Shown in pieces: positions 1-6,253 of a stretch of 28,322 nucleotides of DNA. Source of the stretch: a virus; IMG/VR virus record IMGVR_UViG_3300006919_000308, positions 1 to 28,322 of that record. One strand, written 5' to 3'. The notes beneath the pieces are model-generated. The model was not told the DNA's origin. It saw nothing but the letters and a program-made list of their open reading frames with translations, and did no database searches. The translations under genes were made by a program, and so were the position numbers. Every line of letters starts with the position of its first letter. Position 1 is the stretch's first letter.

Positions 1-1
1 C

Positions 2-589
2 TCAGCTGGAATTATTAGGCTAGATGACAATAGAAGTATTTCATGGGCAACAACGGATGCTAACATAGGTAGAGTGGAGATCTATGGTAACGAAGTAAAT
101 GACTATATATTGTTTAAGACTGACAACCAGGAGAAGATGCGTCTCATTAGTACAGGATTAGGCATAGGAACAACAGCACCTGCTGGCCCTCTACACGTCA
201 AGTACTCCTCATCCACACTTGCTGGCATCACCATTGAGAACGATGGGGTTGGGTTCAACGCTGGATCAATGACCCTGCGTAGCGGAACATCGGGTGGGGT
301 AAATATGTCCGTCACTAGTGGTGGTGGGCTGTACTTCTACAACCTAGACACAATGTCCAATACACTGAGTCAGCCCGCAACGGGGAACTTGATTGTAGGG
401 GGCGCTGTAGACGCTGGATACCGCCTTGATGTCAAGGGTGGCGATGCCCGCTTTGAGCAGAACGTAGAGGCTGCAACCTATTCCGTGGCTGGTAATGCTG
501 GCTACTCTGGAATTGTGAACTTCCCATCCAATCCCCCTGGTTCTCAGAACATGGAGTTTTTGCATGGAATATTGATAAATGTTTTTTAA
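2..589 (+). CDS. Tail fibre / receptor-binding protein, C-terminal part (5' truncated by window edge)
   Basis: The reading frame is open from base 2, so the gene begins before the window; the GTG at 74 is only an internal codon. The visible 195 residues are rich in Gly, Ser, Thr and Asn. They include the segment LGIGTTAPAGPLHV, a variant of the GIGTTSPxxxLHV signature that recurs in phage tail fibres and other trimeric beta-rich fibre proteins. A second partial copy (GYRLDVKGGDARFEQNV) lies further on. The C-terminus is a short hydrophobic tail (HGILINVF). No intramolecular chaperone (peptidase S74-like) domain is visible at the end. The stop codon TAA (587-589) forms the first three bases of the next promoter. 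Fibre identity is inferred from composition and the repeat signature; receptor and exact tail position are unknown. Confidence 0.7.
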   Translation, partial: SAGIIRLDDNRSISWATTDANIGRVEIYGNEVNDYILFKTDNQEKMRLISTGLGIGTTAPAGPLHVKYSSSTLAGITIENDGVGFNAGSMTLRSGTSGGVNMSVTSGGGLYFYNLDTMSNTLSQPATGNLIVGGAVDAGYRLDVKGGDARFEQNVEAATYSVAGNAGYSGIVNFPSNPPGSQNMEFLHGILINVF

Positions 590-594
590 CTTTG
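587..594 (+). promoter_or_regulatory. Bacteroidota-type -7 promoter element TAACTTTG
   Basis: It matches TAnnTTTG and ends 4 nt before the ATG at 599. A TTTG at 559-562 could act as the -33 element, though its 24-nt spacing is slightly long. The element shares its TAA with the stop codon of the fibre gene. The predicted transcription start falls on or next to the A of the ATG. Confidence 0.65.
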
Positions 595-598
595 TAGC

Positions 599-874
599 AT
601 GACTGAGATTCAACCCGTAACCGTCCCTACCAAAGGCACGGCTAAGTATTTCCAAATCACCGCACTGAACTTTGTGGTGAGCCCCACTAGTGGCATTCAA
701 ACATACTGGCAAATTTTTGCAGAGCAAGTAGACGAGGAAGGCGTGGCATCACCTGGTGCTATGCTGATGGACGGCAACTTGCCTATGGACCAAGCTACCT
801 ACGATCAGTGGGGAACAGACGATGAGTATGTCGTTGATTGGGGACTCGAACAACTAGGATTTACTAAAGCATAA
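599..874 (+). CDS. Small acidic protein downstream of tail fibre, unknown function
   Basis: This 91-residue protein has no signal peptide or membrane segment. It is acidic toward the C-terminus, with several Trp and Tyr residues (YDQWGTDDEYVVDWGLEQL). The N-terminal half reads like a short beta-rich domain. It sits directly behind a fibre gene, as do other small acidic proteins at 3892 and 7999, so a tail-associated, fibre-assembly or fibre-capping role is possible but unproven. The ATG is fixed by the promoter motif ending 4 nt upstream. The stop overlaps the next start by 1 nt (TAATG), which suggests translational coupling. Confidence 0.75.
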   Translation: MTEIQPVTVPTKGTAKYFQITALNFVVSPTSGIQTYWQIFAEQVDEEGVASPGAMLMDGNLPMDQATYDQWGTDDEYVVDWGLEQLGFTKA

Positions 875-1119
875 TGGAACTTACAGATAAACAAAAAGAA
901 AAACTGACTACAATGCGGACCCTAGAGGAGAACTGCATTGTAATGTTAGGTCGTATCTCTGCTAACCGAATTGACCTTCGTCTTCAAGAAGATGAGATTA
1001 AGGAGGCTATGTTTGAGAACGCCAAGAAGCGTCAAGAACTGCTTAAGGAGATTGAGGAAGATTTAGGACCTGGATCTATCGATATGCAGACTATGACGTT
1101 TACGCCAAAAGAAGACTAA
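874..1119 (+). CDS. Small coiled-coil phage protein (paralogue of the 8973 gene)
   Basis: The 81-residue protein is almost wholly charged and helical (Lys, Glu, Arg, Leu heptad-like spacing) up to about residue 63. It then ends in DLGPGSIDMQTMTFTPKED, which matches the C-terminal pattern 'Gly-Ser-Ile-Asp/Asn-x-x-Thr-x-x-Phe/Tyr' of the protein at 8973-9212. Short proteins of this form (helical hairpin, then GxxxLDLETGEF-like tail) are common in marine and Bacteroidota phages; I recognise the pattern but not a function. It starts at the TAATG overlap with the preceding gene. Downstream lie two hairpins (1121-1137 and 1143-1172), so it probably closes a two-gene transcription unit. Confidence 0.75.
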   Translation: MELTDKQKEKLTTMRTLEENCIVMLGRISANRIDLRLQEDEIKEAMFENAKKRQELLKEIEEDLGPGSIDMQTMTFTPKED

Positions 1120-1120
1120 A

Positions 1121-1137
1121 CTGCTGATTCTCAGTAG
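1121..1137 (+). other. Small hairpin after stop codon
   Basis: CTGCTGA (1121-1127) and TCAGTAG (1131-1137) can form a 7-bp stem with one G-U pair and a 3-nt loop, directly after the TAA at 1117-1119. It has no U tract. With the larger hairpin just downstream it may help end the 599-1119 transcript or protect its 3' end. Confidence 0.4.
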
Positions 1138-1142
1138 TTCGA

Positions 1143-1172
1143 ATGCCCGGAAACTATAAAATTTCTGGGCAT
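1143..1172 (+). terminator. 11-bp hairpin overlapping the next promoter; terminator candidate
   Basis: ATGCCCGGAAA (1143-1153) pairs with TTTCTGGGCAT (1162-1172): 11 bp including one G-U pair, with an 8-nt loop. The 3' arm abuts TATCTTTG at 1173. There is no clean U tract after the stem (TATCTTTG follows), so it is not a textbook rho-independent terminator. Because it fills the -14 to -40 region of the promoter, it could instead be an operator or influence promoter opening. An ATG inside its 5' arm makes a longer reading of the next gene possible, but that start would lie upstream of the transcription start. Confidence 0.45.
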
Positions 1173-1180
1173 TATCTTTG
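1173..1180 (+). promoter_or_regulatory. Bacteroidota-type -7 promoter element TATCTTTG
   Basis: The motif ends 4 nt before an in-frame GTG at 1185, the same spacing seen before the ATG codons at 599, 2783 and 4144. No TTTG-like -33 element is evident; the region is occupied by the 1143-1172 hairpin. Confidence 0.65.
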
Positions 1181-1184
1181 TAGA

Positions 1185-1445
1185 GTGAAGCTACCAGTAT
1201 CATTCTCCGAATTTTCTAAAGACCCATCCAAGGCGGTGACATACCTGATGATCTTCGCTGTTATTTTTTTGTATATTCGTATGGAAAATCAGGACAAAGC
1301 AGTCAACACTGGATGTGAGGATCGCTTGAGTAGATGCGAAGCTAAGCTGGATCAGTTTTCTTCCATGCTCAAGACGCAAGACTCCATCTCGTCTGCGCTT
1401 CGTGCTGAGTTAACAACATACCAAAAAATGGGCATTATCAAATAA
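1185..1445 (+). CDS. Membrane-anchored coiled-coil protein (GTG start)
   Basis: An 86-residue protein when started at GTG 1185. An upstream in-frame ATG at 1143 lies inside a hairpin and before the promoter, so the GTG is preferred. After a short N-terminal segment (FSEFSKDPSKA) comes one membrane helix (VTYLMIFAVIFLYI), then a soluble region with two Cys residues (GCEDRLSRCEAKLDQF) and a helical, probably coiled-coil, tail. This is the topology of an inner-membrane protein with a periplasmic coiled coil, as in Rz-type i-spanins, or of a holin accessory protein. The neighbours (a putative secreted coiled-coil protein and a holin candidate) make a lysis role plausible. Its 3' end overlaps the next start by 1 nt. 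Confidence 0.6.
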   Translation: MKLPVSFSEFSKDPSKAVTYLMIFAVIFLYIRMENQDKAVNTGCEDRLSRCEAKLDQFSSMLKTQDSISSALRAELTTYQKMGIIK

Positions 1446-1798
1446 TGAAACACGTCATTTTGCTTGCATCGCTAACAGCCGCTGCTGTTCCTGTCGCTCC
1501 AGAGCTTGGCTCTGCTGATCCATACCAAAAGTACTCCATGCAACTCGACCATGCTCAAGCCAGCATTGAGATGACTAAGGCTGCCATCGAGGAGGTCAAA
1601 GAGATGAACGAGGCTGCCATTGAGGAGGTCGTAACTAAGATGGAAGAGGTAAAGCAGGAGGCTGAGGAGATGAAGAAGAAGACTGAGCTCTTGATGGTAG
1701 TGCTCGAGACTAATAACATTGAAGTTCCAAAGGATCGTGAGTCGTGGTATGAAGACTCTGTTCGCACGGCCAATATGATAGAAATAAACAAGAAATGA
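1445..1798 (+). CDS. Secreted or tail-associated coiled-coil protein, unknown
   Basis: 117 residues. The first ~24 residues (MKHVILLASLTAAAVPVAP) look like a signal peptide with a basic N-region, a hydrophobic core and small residues near a possible cleavage site; no lipobox Cys is present. Residues about 35-90 form a long Glu/Lys/Met-rich helix with the repeated unit AAIEEV (in EMTKAAIEEVKEMNEAAIEE), strongly suggesting a coiled coil. The C-terminus is polar. It lies between a membrane coiled-coil protein and a holin candidate with tight overlaps (TAATG before, ATGA after), so the three are probably co-translated. A lysis or envelope role is an inference from position. Confidence 0.6.
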   Translation: MKHVILLASLTAAAVPVAPELGSADPYQKYSMQLDHAQASIEMTKAAIEEVKEMNEAAIEEVVTKMEEVKQEAEEMKKKTELLMVVLETNNIEVPKDRESWYEDSVRTANMIEINKK

Positions 1799-2019
1799 AA
1801 AACTTTTTCAAACAAATGATCTCTTCAAAGGACGGAGATGTCTCACACAAACGAGTCTTGGGGTCAATCGGTTTCTTGGCTTTGGTTGCTACTATGGTCG
1901 CTAATTCTTTTTCCCCTCTTGATGTTGCGCCTAGCCCTGAGCTGGTAAGTGCCGTTGAGTACTTGGTAATGTCTACTGTTTTCGGCTCTGTGCTGGAAAA
2001 ATTCACAAACAAAGGGTAA
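1795..2019 (+). CDS. Putative holin (two membrane helices)
   Basis: The 74-residue protein has an N-terminal polar stretch with several Lys residues (SSKDGDVSHKRVLG), one hydrophobic helix (about 22-40), a Pro-containing turn (PLDVAPSPE), a second moderately hydrophobic helix (about 48-66) and a charged C-terminus (LEKFTNKG). The 'SS.DG..S.KR..G..G' start and two-helix layout match small holin-like proteins I associate with Bacteroidota phages (class II topology). Holins form pores in the inner membrane that time lysis. Its ATG overlaps the previous stop by 4 nt, and its stop overlaps the next ATG by 1 nt. No endolysin is adjacent. Confidence 0.6.
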   Translation: MKNFFKQMISSKDGDVSHKRVLGSIGFLALVATMVANSFSPLDVAPSPELVSAVEYLVMSTVFGSVLEKFTNKG

Positions 2020-2309
2020 TGGCCGATAAGAGCAAGATGAAATGCAATGTTCCACGGACGAGCGATCGCCCTGGGAAGAAGATGATGGTCAAGGCTTGCT
2101 CTGGAGGCACTGAGAAGTTAATTCACTTCGGGGCCAAAGGGTACGGACACAACTATAGTGCGGCTGCTCGTAAGAGTTTCAAGGCTCGTCACAAGTGTTC
2201 TACCGCCACCGATAAGTTATCTGCTCGTTACTGGGCCTGCAAGAAGTTGTGGGCTGGTCCTGGAGGGTCAACCAAAAGTAGTCCTAAAACACGTAAAGGT
2301 AAATACTGA
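2019..2309 (+). CDS. Small basic Cys-containing conserved phage protein
   Basis: 96 residues, strongly basic, with four Cys residues in short contexts (MKCNVP, KACSGG, HKCSTA, WACKK). The core (LIHFGAKGYGHNYS, then AARKSFKARHKC and a Trp-Ala-Cys motif) belongs to a widespread small protein type in aquatic phages and some large eukaryotic viruses; I recognise the pattern but do not recall a demonstrated function. Positive charge and paired Cys suggest nucleic-acid binding or metal coordination. It follows the holin candidate with a TAATG overlap and heads a run of four small basic proteins. Confidence 0.75.
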   Translation: MADKSKMKCNVPRTSDRPGKKMMVKACSGGTEKLIHFGAKGYGHNYSAAARKSFKARHKCSTATDKLSARYWACKKLWAGPGGSTKSSPKTRKGKY

Positions 2310-2310
2310 T

Positions 2311-2478
2311 ATGAAAAAGATGATTAAGGAGTATGGCGGAAAGGAAAAGTACGCTTCCAAGAAGGCTAAGGCCATGCATGAGAAAAAAGAGAGCAAGGCC
2401 ACCGAGAAGAAGGAAAAGAAACAAGTAGTGTCTAATACTAGTGCAGCAAAAGTAACCAAGAAATATACTAAGCGATGA
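2311..2478 (+). CDS. Very short Lys-rich protein
   Basis: 55 residues, roughly a third Lys, with Glu and Ala making up much of the rest (for example KKAKAMHEKKESKATEKK). The ATG at 2311 lies one base after the previous stop and gives a compact product. An upstream in-frame start exists inside the 2019 gene but would need a long overlap in another frame, so it is rejected. The sequence is low complexity and probably disordered or a single helix. A DNA-binding or packaged basic role is possible. The stop overlaps the next ATG (ATGA). Confidence 0.6.
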   Translation: MKKMIKEYGGKEKYASKKAKAMHEKKESKATEKKEKKQVVSNTSAAKVTKKYTKR

Positions 2479-2633
2479 AAAGCAAAGGACTTGGAGATTC
2501 TGTAGAGAAGGTCATGAAGGCCACGGGGATCAAGAAGATGGCAGAGAAATATGCCGAGAAAACTGGGAAGGACTGCGGTTGTAATAAGCGCAAGGAGTCA
2601 TTAAATAAAATGTTCCCTTATGGCAAAGGCTAA
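2475..2633 (+). CDS. Small conserved protein with CxC motif
   Basis: 52 residues, start fixed by an ATGA overlap. The N-terminal half is helical (GLGDSVEKVMKATGIKKM). The C-terminal half carries a Cys-Gly-Cys motif in the context GKDCGCNKRKESLNKMFPY. This 'ATGIKK ... DCGC.KRKE.LN..FPY' layout recurs, in my recollection, in small proteins of Bacteroidota phages, which makes it a real gene despite its length. The CxC pair could bind a metal or form a disulfide; the function is unknown. It overlaps the following gene by 14 nt in another frame. Confidence 0.7.
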   Translation: MKSKGLGDSVEKVMKATGIKKMAEKYAEKTGKDCGCNKRKESLNKMFPYGKG

Positions 2634-2769
2634 AAGCGGGTCCTTAAACTCGTCAACTTACAAGGTACGGTCCAAGGTTTGCAGACCTGGTGTCCATGCC
2701 AAGACCAAGACTTCTAGAACTAAGGGCAGTAAGCTCTATGTGAAGAAATATAAGGGTCAAGGAAAATAA
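2620..2769 (+). CDS. Very short basic protein, conserved type
   Basis: 49 residues, rich in Lys, Ser and Thr, with one Cys. The middle segment CRPGVHAKTKTSRTKGSK followed by LYVKKYKGQGK matches small '(S/C)RPG.H.K......SK.YVKKY.GQG' proteins that I associate with Bacteroidota phages. The ATG lies within the end of the 2475 gene; the frame is otherwise open to TAA 2767-2769, just before the next promoter. The four genes 2019-2769 form a basic-protein cluster; a role in DNA condensation or virion packaging is only a guess. Confidence 0.65.
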   Translation: MAKAKSGSLNSSTYKVRSKVCRPGVHAKTKTSRTKGSKLYVKKYKGQGK

Positions 2770-2779
2770 CTATCTTTGT
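2763..2779 (+). repeat. 17-bp promoter-region repeat, copy 1
   Basis: AAAATAACTATCTTTGT is identical to 26672-26688. In both places it spans the end of one gene and the promoter of the next, so the phage reuses an extended promoter sequence. Confidence 0.85.
2771..2778 (+). promoter_or_regulatory. Bacteroidota-type -7 promoter element TATCTTTG
   Basis: The motif lies 1 nt after the stop codon at 2767-2769 and ends 4 nt before ATG 2783. No convincing -33 TTTG is present at 17-23 nt spacing. It is embedded in the 17-bp repeat shared with 26672-26688. Confidence 0.7.
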
Positions 2780-2782
2780 GCT

Positions 2783-3892
2783 ATGCCAATTCAACAATTG
2801 CAGCATGGCCATGGTGTGTCTATTACACCGAATGACAACGCCTATATTTGGCAGCAACTATTCTATACCTATAAGGTTTACACTACACTGTATGTAGGCG
2901 GTGCGGGAGACCTGCACGTCTTGACGGCTGGTGGCGATGACATCACGTTTAGCTCAGTCCCTGCTGGAACATTCCTTCCCGTCCATGTGGCAAAGGTCTT
3001 TGCTAGTGGCACGACTGCTACGGGGATCATAGCCCTTGACATCACAACGCAGCCTACTGATTTTACTGGCTTGCTTGACACTTATAGTGGTGCAGCAGCT
3101 GCGTACTCTTTGCGTCAGTTGTCATCATCTTACTCTGGTAGTGCTATCCGTGTCCGCAGATCCTCCGACAACGCAGAGCAGGATATCGGCTTCGCATCTA
3201 ATGAGTTAGATACGACCGCCTTGACTGCCTTCTGCGGTGCTGGTAATGGCTTTGTCACAACTTGGTATGACCAAAGTGGAAATAGCAATGATGCAACTCA
3301 AACAACAGCAGCGAGTCAGCCGCAGATAGTTAGTAGTGGGAGTGTAATAACGGAAAATGGGAAGCCGAGTGTGCAGTTTGATGGGAGTAATGATTTTGTT
3401 CAGCACGCTGCCATTTCAGGTTCTGCTTTTAGCGGTTTTGCCGTATCTTCGGGTATTTACACAGCGTTTGGTGCGGTTATAAGTTCAAGGAAAAATCTTG
3501 GAGCTTTTACTCAAAATGGTTATGTTGTTCTGTATGGTGACGATTCTCCCACAAATACTTTTTTTGGTCAAACCAGAGATGGCACAACTTTTCAAATATC
3601 TCAATTTACAAATGGTCCAACAACGCAGCAATTAATCTCACTTATAAATGATAGTTTTGGAATCGGCTCAAGTACGCAAACATTATATCAAAACAATGTA
3701 CAAAAGGCAACTAACTCAACATATAATCCGATTTCGTATAGTGTTACAAATCAATATTGTATAGGCGCTGATAATTCAACCGGGAACTTTCTTAATGGCA
3801 AGATACAAGAAGTAATATTGTACACCTCTAATCAAATGAGTAACACAAATGGCATAAATAACAACATAAACGACTTTTATTCTATATACTAA
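2783..3892 (+). CDS. Tail fibre: spike-base domain plus lectin-like (GH54/LamG-type) domain
   Basis: 369 residues. Residues 1-90 resemble the GTA 'spike base protein RCAP_Rcc01079' type (LYVGGAGDLHVLTAGGDDI, then PAGTFLPVHVAKVFASGTTA). The same domain makes up the whole protein at 4144. From about residue 93 it resembles the catalytic-fold domain of alpha-L-arabinofuranosidase B (GH54, a concanavalin-type jelly roll): AAYSLRQLSS, AIRVRRSSDNAEQDIGF, VTTWYDQSGNSNDATQ near 161 and GKPSVQFDGSNDFV near 196. I cannot confirm catalytic residues, so glycan binding is as likely as hydrolysis. The C-terminus is Asn-rich. Base composition becomes more AT-rich after about 3330, hinting that the distal part was exchanged. 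Probably a receptor-binding tail protein. Confidence 0.75.
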   Translation: MPIQQLQHGHGVSITPNDNAYIWQQLFYTYKVYTTLYVGGAGDLHVLTAGGDDITFSSVPAGTFLPVHVAKVFASGTTATGIIALDITTQPTDFTGLLDTYSGAAAAYSLRQLSSSYSGSAIRVRRSSDNAEQDIGFASNELDTTALTAFCGAGNGFVTTWYDQSGNSNDATQTTAASQPQIVSSGSVITENGKPSVQFDGSNDFVQHAAISGSAFSGFAVSSGIYTAFGAVISSRKNLGAFTQNGYVVLYGDDSPTNTFFGQTRDGTTFQISQFTNGPTTQQLISLINDSFGIGSSTQTLYQNNVQKATNSTYNPISYSVTNQYCIGADNSTGNFLNGKIQEVILYTSNQMSNTNGINNNINDFYSIY

Positions 3893-4134
3893 TGACAAAA
3901 GGCTACCAATACCAAACCGAACAAGAAGCACAAACCGCACAATCGGCTTGTAACGCTTATTACGGCATTCCCGTGAACGATGAGGATGTGACCCGTAATT
4001 GGGTAGGCTATCAGTTCGCTGAATTGAATACCCCAACCTTTTGGTACATCATCTATGATGAGTCGTTGCTACCAGTCTTAGGCGAGCCCACGGAGTTCGA
4101 GGTCGTTTACCCCGATATAAATCAAAACCCTTAA
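3892..4134 (+). CDS. Small acidic fibre-companion protein, unknown
   Basis: 80 residues, acidic, rich in Tyr, Gln and Thr, without membrane segment or signal. The C-terminal half (NTPTFWYIIYDESLLPVLGE, then FEVVYPD) loosely resembles that of the 7999 protein (VDILWYTEPVADFTPYEVWP), and both directly follow a fibre gene. A fibre-assembly chaperone or tip-capping role would fit but is an inference. The ATG overlaps the fibre stop (TAATG). Its own TAA (4132-4134) provides the first three bases of the next promoter. Confidence 0.7.
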   Translation: MTKGYQYQTEQEAQTAQSACNAYYGIPVNDEDVTRNWVGYQFAELNTPTFWYIIYDESLLPVLGEPTEFEVVYPDINQNP

Positions 4135-4139
4135 CTTTG
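4132..4139 (+). promoter_or_regulatory. Bacteroidota-type -7 promoter element TAACTTTG
   Basis: The motif ends 4 nt before ATG 4144 and uses the previous gene's stop codon as its first three bases. A TTTA at 4106-4109 (22-nt spacing) could serve as the -33 element. It may drive a long unit reaching the terminase and portal genes. Confidence 0.65.
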
Positions 4140-4143
4140 CAAT

Positions 4144-4398
4144 ATGTATCAGAAACTTCAAGTCGGAAGGGCAGCGTCTGTCACCCCTAGCGACACTGTA
4201 GATATCCCATCGGTAACTGGCGGAACTAACAACGGCTGCGTCTTGTATGTAGGCGGATACGGAGACATTAAGGTTCGCACCATTGGTGGAGATGACATTA
4301 TATTTGCTGGCGTCCTTGGTGGAACCTTTATGCCCATACAGGTGATTAAGGTTTACGCTACTGGAACCAGCGCAACTGACATCGTAGCCCTTTGGTAA
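4144..4398 (+). CDS. Spike-base-like protein (RCAP_Rcc01079 type)
   Basis: 84 residues that are essentially one domain, matching residues ~1-90 of the 2783 fibre: YVGGYGDIKVRTIGGDDIIF, GGTFMPIQVIKVYATGTSAT, ending DIVALW. This is the pattern of the small spike base protein family known from gene transfer agents (LYVGxxGdlxVxxxGGxxVtFxxVpaGtxlPixVxrVxaTGTtAtxIVAL). It may form a beta-rich base to which spikes or fibres attach. The start is fixed by the promoter ending 4 nt upstream. It is followed after 1 nt by a large fibre gene. Confidence 0.75.
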   Translation: MYQKLQVGRAASVTPSDTVDIPSVTGGTNNGCVLYVGGYGDIKVRTIGGDDIIFAGVLGGTFMPIQVIKVYATGTSATDIVALW

Positions 4399-4399
4399 T

Positions 4400-6253
4400 A
4401 TGCAGATAGTAAACGCCATTGTAGGACAGGTGGCGTCCTGGACCAAGGGCGTCATTACTAGCTACTTTGCTAGGGTAAAGGCTGGCGGCTATCCAGCCGA
4501 GGCGCCTCAGTGCGTTCAGTCGGAAATCAACTCCCAGCCACTTCTAGATCAAGCATCCTTTGTTTTAATCCCATCGGGGTATAAAGAAGACATTGTCTAT
4601 TCACAAAAACCCACAGACGGAAGCGGAGATTTGACGTTCACCCGTGCGAGTGACGGCACCCGTGTAAATTCTGCGGGGTATGTTGAAAATGTGCCTTGGA
4701 ATTTAGCGTTGTATTCGGAGGATTTAGACAGTTGGAATGATTCAAACGGCACAAGTACGAACAACCAAACCATAAGCCCAGACGGAACGCAAAACGCTGG
4801 TAAGTTTACCCCAACTGCGTCAAGTGCGAACACAAGAACTTTTTTTTCCGTTACAAGTGGCTCAAATTACACTATGAGCGTGTATTTGAAAAAAGCGGGT
4901 ATTGATGAGGTGCAAGTGGATTTGGCTAATAGTGATTTTGGTGATGCCAATGTTGTTGTAAACCTAACAAGCGGAACAATTACGGCAACTGGTGGCGATA
5001 ACATAAGCCAAAACATAACAAGTGTAGGAAATGAATGGTATTTAGTTTCTTTGACCGCGTTATCAACCGCAACGAATGCCAGTTCCCCTTTAATTATTAG
5101 AAACAATCTTGGCTACGATGGTTCAAGTGGGTTTTACATCTGGGGCGCACAAGCCGTTTTAGGCTCAACCGCAAAGCCCTACTTCCCCACCACTGACCGC
5201 CAAAATGTCCCCCGTTTGACTTATGAGGGAGGGTGTCCGAGTTTGTTGCTTGAGCCGCAGAGGACTAATCTTGTAAAGCAGTCAGAATACTTTACTGTTC
5301 CACCTTGGTCGGAATATGTTTTTGGAGGTGCTTCGCTTACTCGCACATTTGGTTATGAGTCTCCTGAAGGAAATAATAATGCTTACAAATTTGATGTTGT
5401 TGTCGGAACAGGTGGTGTATTGCTAACCGATAATATCACAATTAATCCTGCCAATGCTCAAACTTTAAGCGTTTGGATGAAAGGCGAAAATGGTGGAGAA
5501 AAGGTATTGTTAGCATTACGAAATTCAGCGTCAGCAGGTACTTCTGGAAATATAATAACCTTAACAAGTGAATGGGCAAGATATGATGTAACATTAACGA
5601 CTGATGCTGCTGATAGAGGATTCCAATTTAGAATGTTAAGTTCTAATGGTGTCGTTGACCAAACGATATATGTCTACGGAGCGCAACTTGAAGAAGGAAG
5701 TTATGCAACAAGTTACATACCTACCTATGGTAGTAGTGTAACGAGGTTAGCAGATGTTGCTTATAAGACGGGTATTAGTTCGTTGATTGGGCAGACGGAG
5801 GGGACGATGTTATTGGATTGTGAAATACTTACAACTGACACACAAGATTTGTTGAGCATTCGCCCAGGGGGTACAAGTTCGGTGGTAATAGGCACGGCAT
5901 CAAATTTAATTTTGGGGTATGTCATTGAAGGCGCAACCATAATTTCAATGAATTTTGCAAATTACGCAATTAATACACGCTATAAAATTGCAATTGCTTA
6001 CAAGAACGGAGATTGTGCGTTGTATGTAAACGGAACACAAGCCGACACCGATACAACCGCGTTTACTTTTTCAACAGAATTAAGTACTTTGTATTTAGGT
6101 CAATCGCAATACTTTGGTAAATCTTCGTATAAAAATAACGAAGTTGTACTTTTCAAAACCCGCCTAACCAACGATCAACTGGAAGTCCTCACGGGCGATT
6201 CATACCCATCTTATATCGCAATGGCTGATGCCTTAACTTATTACTATGACTAA
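4400..6253 (+). CDS. Large LamG-type tail fibre, copy A
   Basis: 617 residues. An N-terminal region of ~75 residues is probably the attachment part. Module 1 (about 78-275) starts at LTFTRASDGTRVNSAGYVEN and reads as a carbohydrate-binding beta-sandwich. A linker KPYFPTTDRQNVPRL leads to LLLEPQRTNL (~282-291) and module 2. A C-terminal LamG/concanavalin-type domain begins near 455 (GQTEGTMLLD, then ALYVNGTQ and LYLGQSQYFG). The 6246 gene has the same order with low overall identity but conserved junctions. These tail-protein signatures (ASDGTRV, LLLEPQRTNL, GQTEGT) are familiar from Bacteroidota phages. Role: probably binding of surface glycans. Codon use after about 4560 is more AT-rich than the phage core genes, suggesting exchange. 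Confidence 0.75.
   Translation: MQIVNAIVGQVASWTKGVITSYFARVKAGGYPAEAPQCVQSEINSQPLLDQASFVLIPSGYKEDIVYSQKPTDGSGDLTFTRASDGTRVNSAGYVENVPWNLALYSEDLDSWNDSNGTSTNNQTISPDGTQNAGKFTPTASSANTRTFFSVTSGSNYTMSVYLKKAGIDEVQVDLANSDFGDANVVVNLTSGTITATGGDNISQNITSVGNEWYLVSLTALSTATNASSPLIIRNNLGYDGSSGFYIWGAQAVLGSTAKPYFPTTDRQNVPRLTYEGGCPSLLLEPQRTNLVKQSEYFTVPPWSEYVFGGASLTRTFGYESPEGNNNAYKFDVVVGTGGVLLTDNITINPANAQTLSVWMKGENGGEKVLLALRNSASAGTSGNIITLTSEWARYDVTLTTDAADRGFQFRMLSSNGVVDQTIYVYGAQLEEGSYATSYIPTYGSSVTRLADVAYKTGISSLIGQTEGTMLLDCEILTTDTQDLLSIRPGGTSSVVIGTASNLILGYVIEGATIISMNFANYAINTRYKIAIAYKNGDCALYVNGTQADTDTTAFTFSTELSTLYLGQSQYFGKSSYKNNEVVLFKTRLTNDQLEVLTGDSYPSYIAMADALTYYYD
5243..5265 (+). repeat. 23-bp repeat between fibre paralogues, copy 1
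   Basis: TTGTTGCTTGAGCCGCAGAG plus GAC is identical to 6957-6979. It encodes the conserved junction LLLEPQRT between modules. The flanks differ immediately on both sides. Confidence 0.9.
5789..5808 (+). repeat. 20-bp repeat between fibre paralogues, copy 1
   Basis: GGGCAGACGGAGGGGACGAT is identical to 7569-7588 and encodes GQTEGT at the entry to the C-terminal LamG-like domain. Surrounding DNA diverges. Confidence 0.9.

Noticed and set aside
1143-1184. Longer start (ATG 1143) for the membrane coiled-coil protein
   Set aside because: It lies inside an 11-bp hairpin and upstream of the predicted transcription start; the GTG at 1185 has the 4-nt promoter spacing seen at three other genes.
2158-2310. 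Upstream extension of the 55-residue Lys-rich gene
   Set aside because: It would overlap the 2019 gene by about 150 nt in another frame; ATG 2311 directly after the previous stop is the simple choice.
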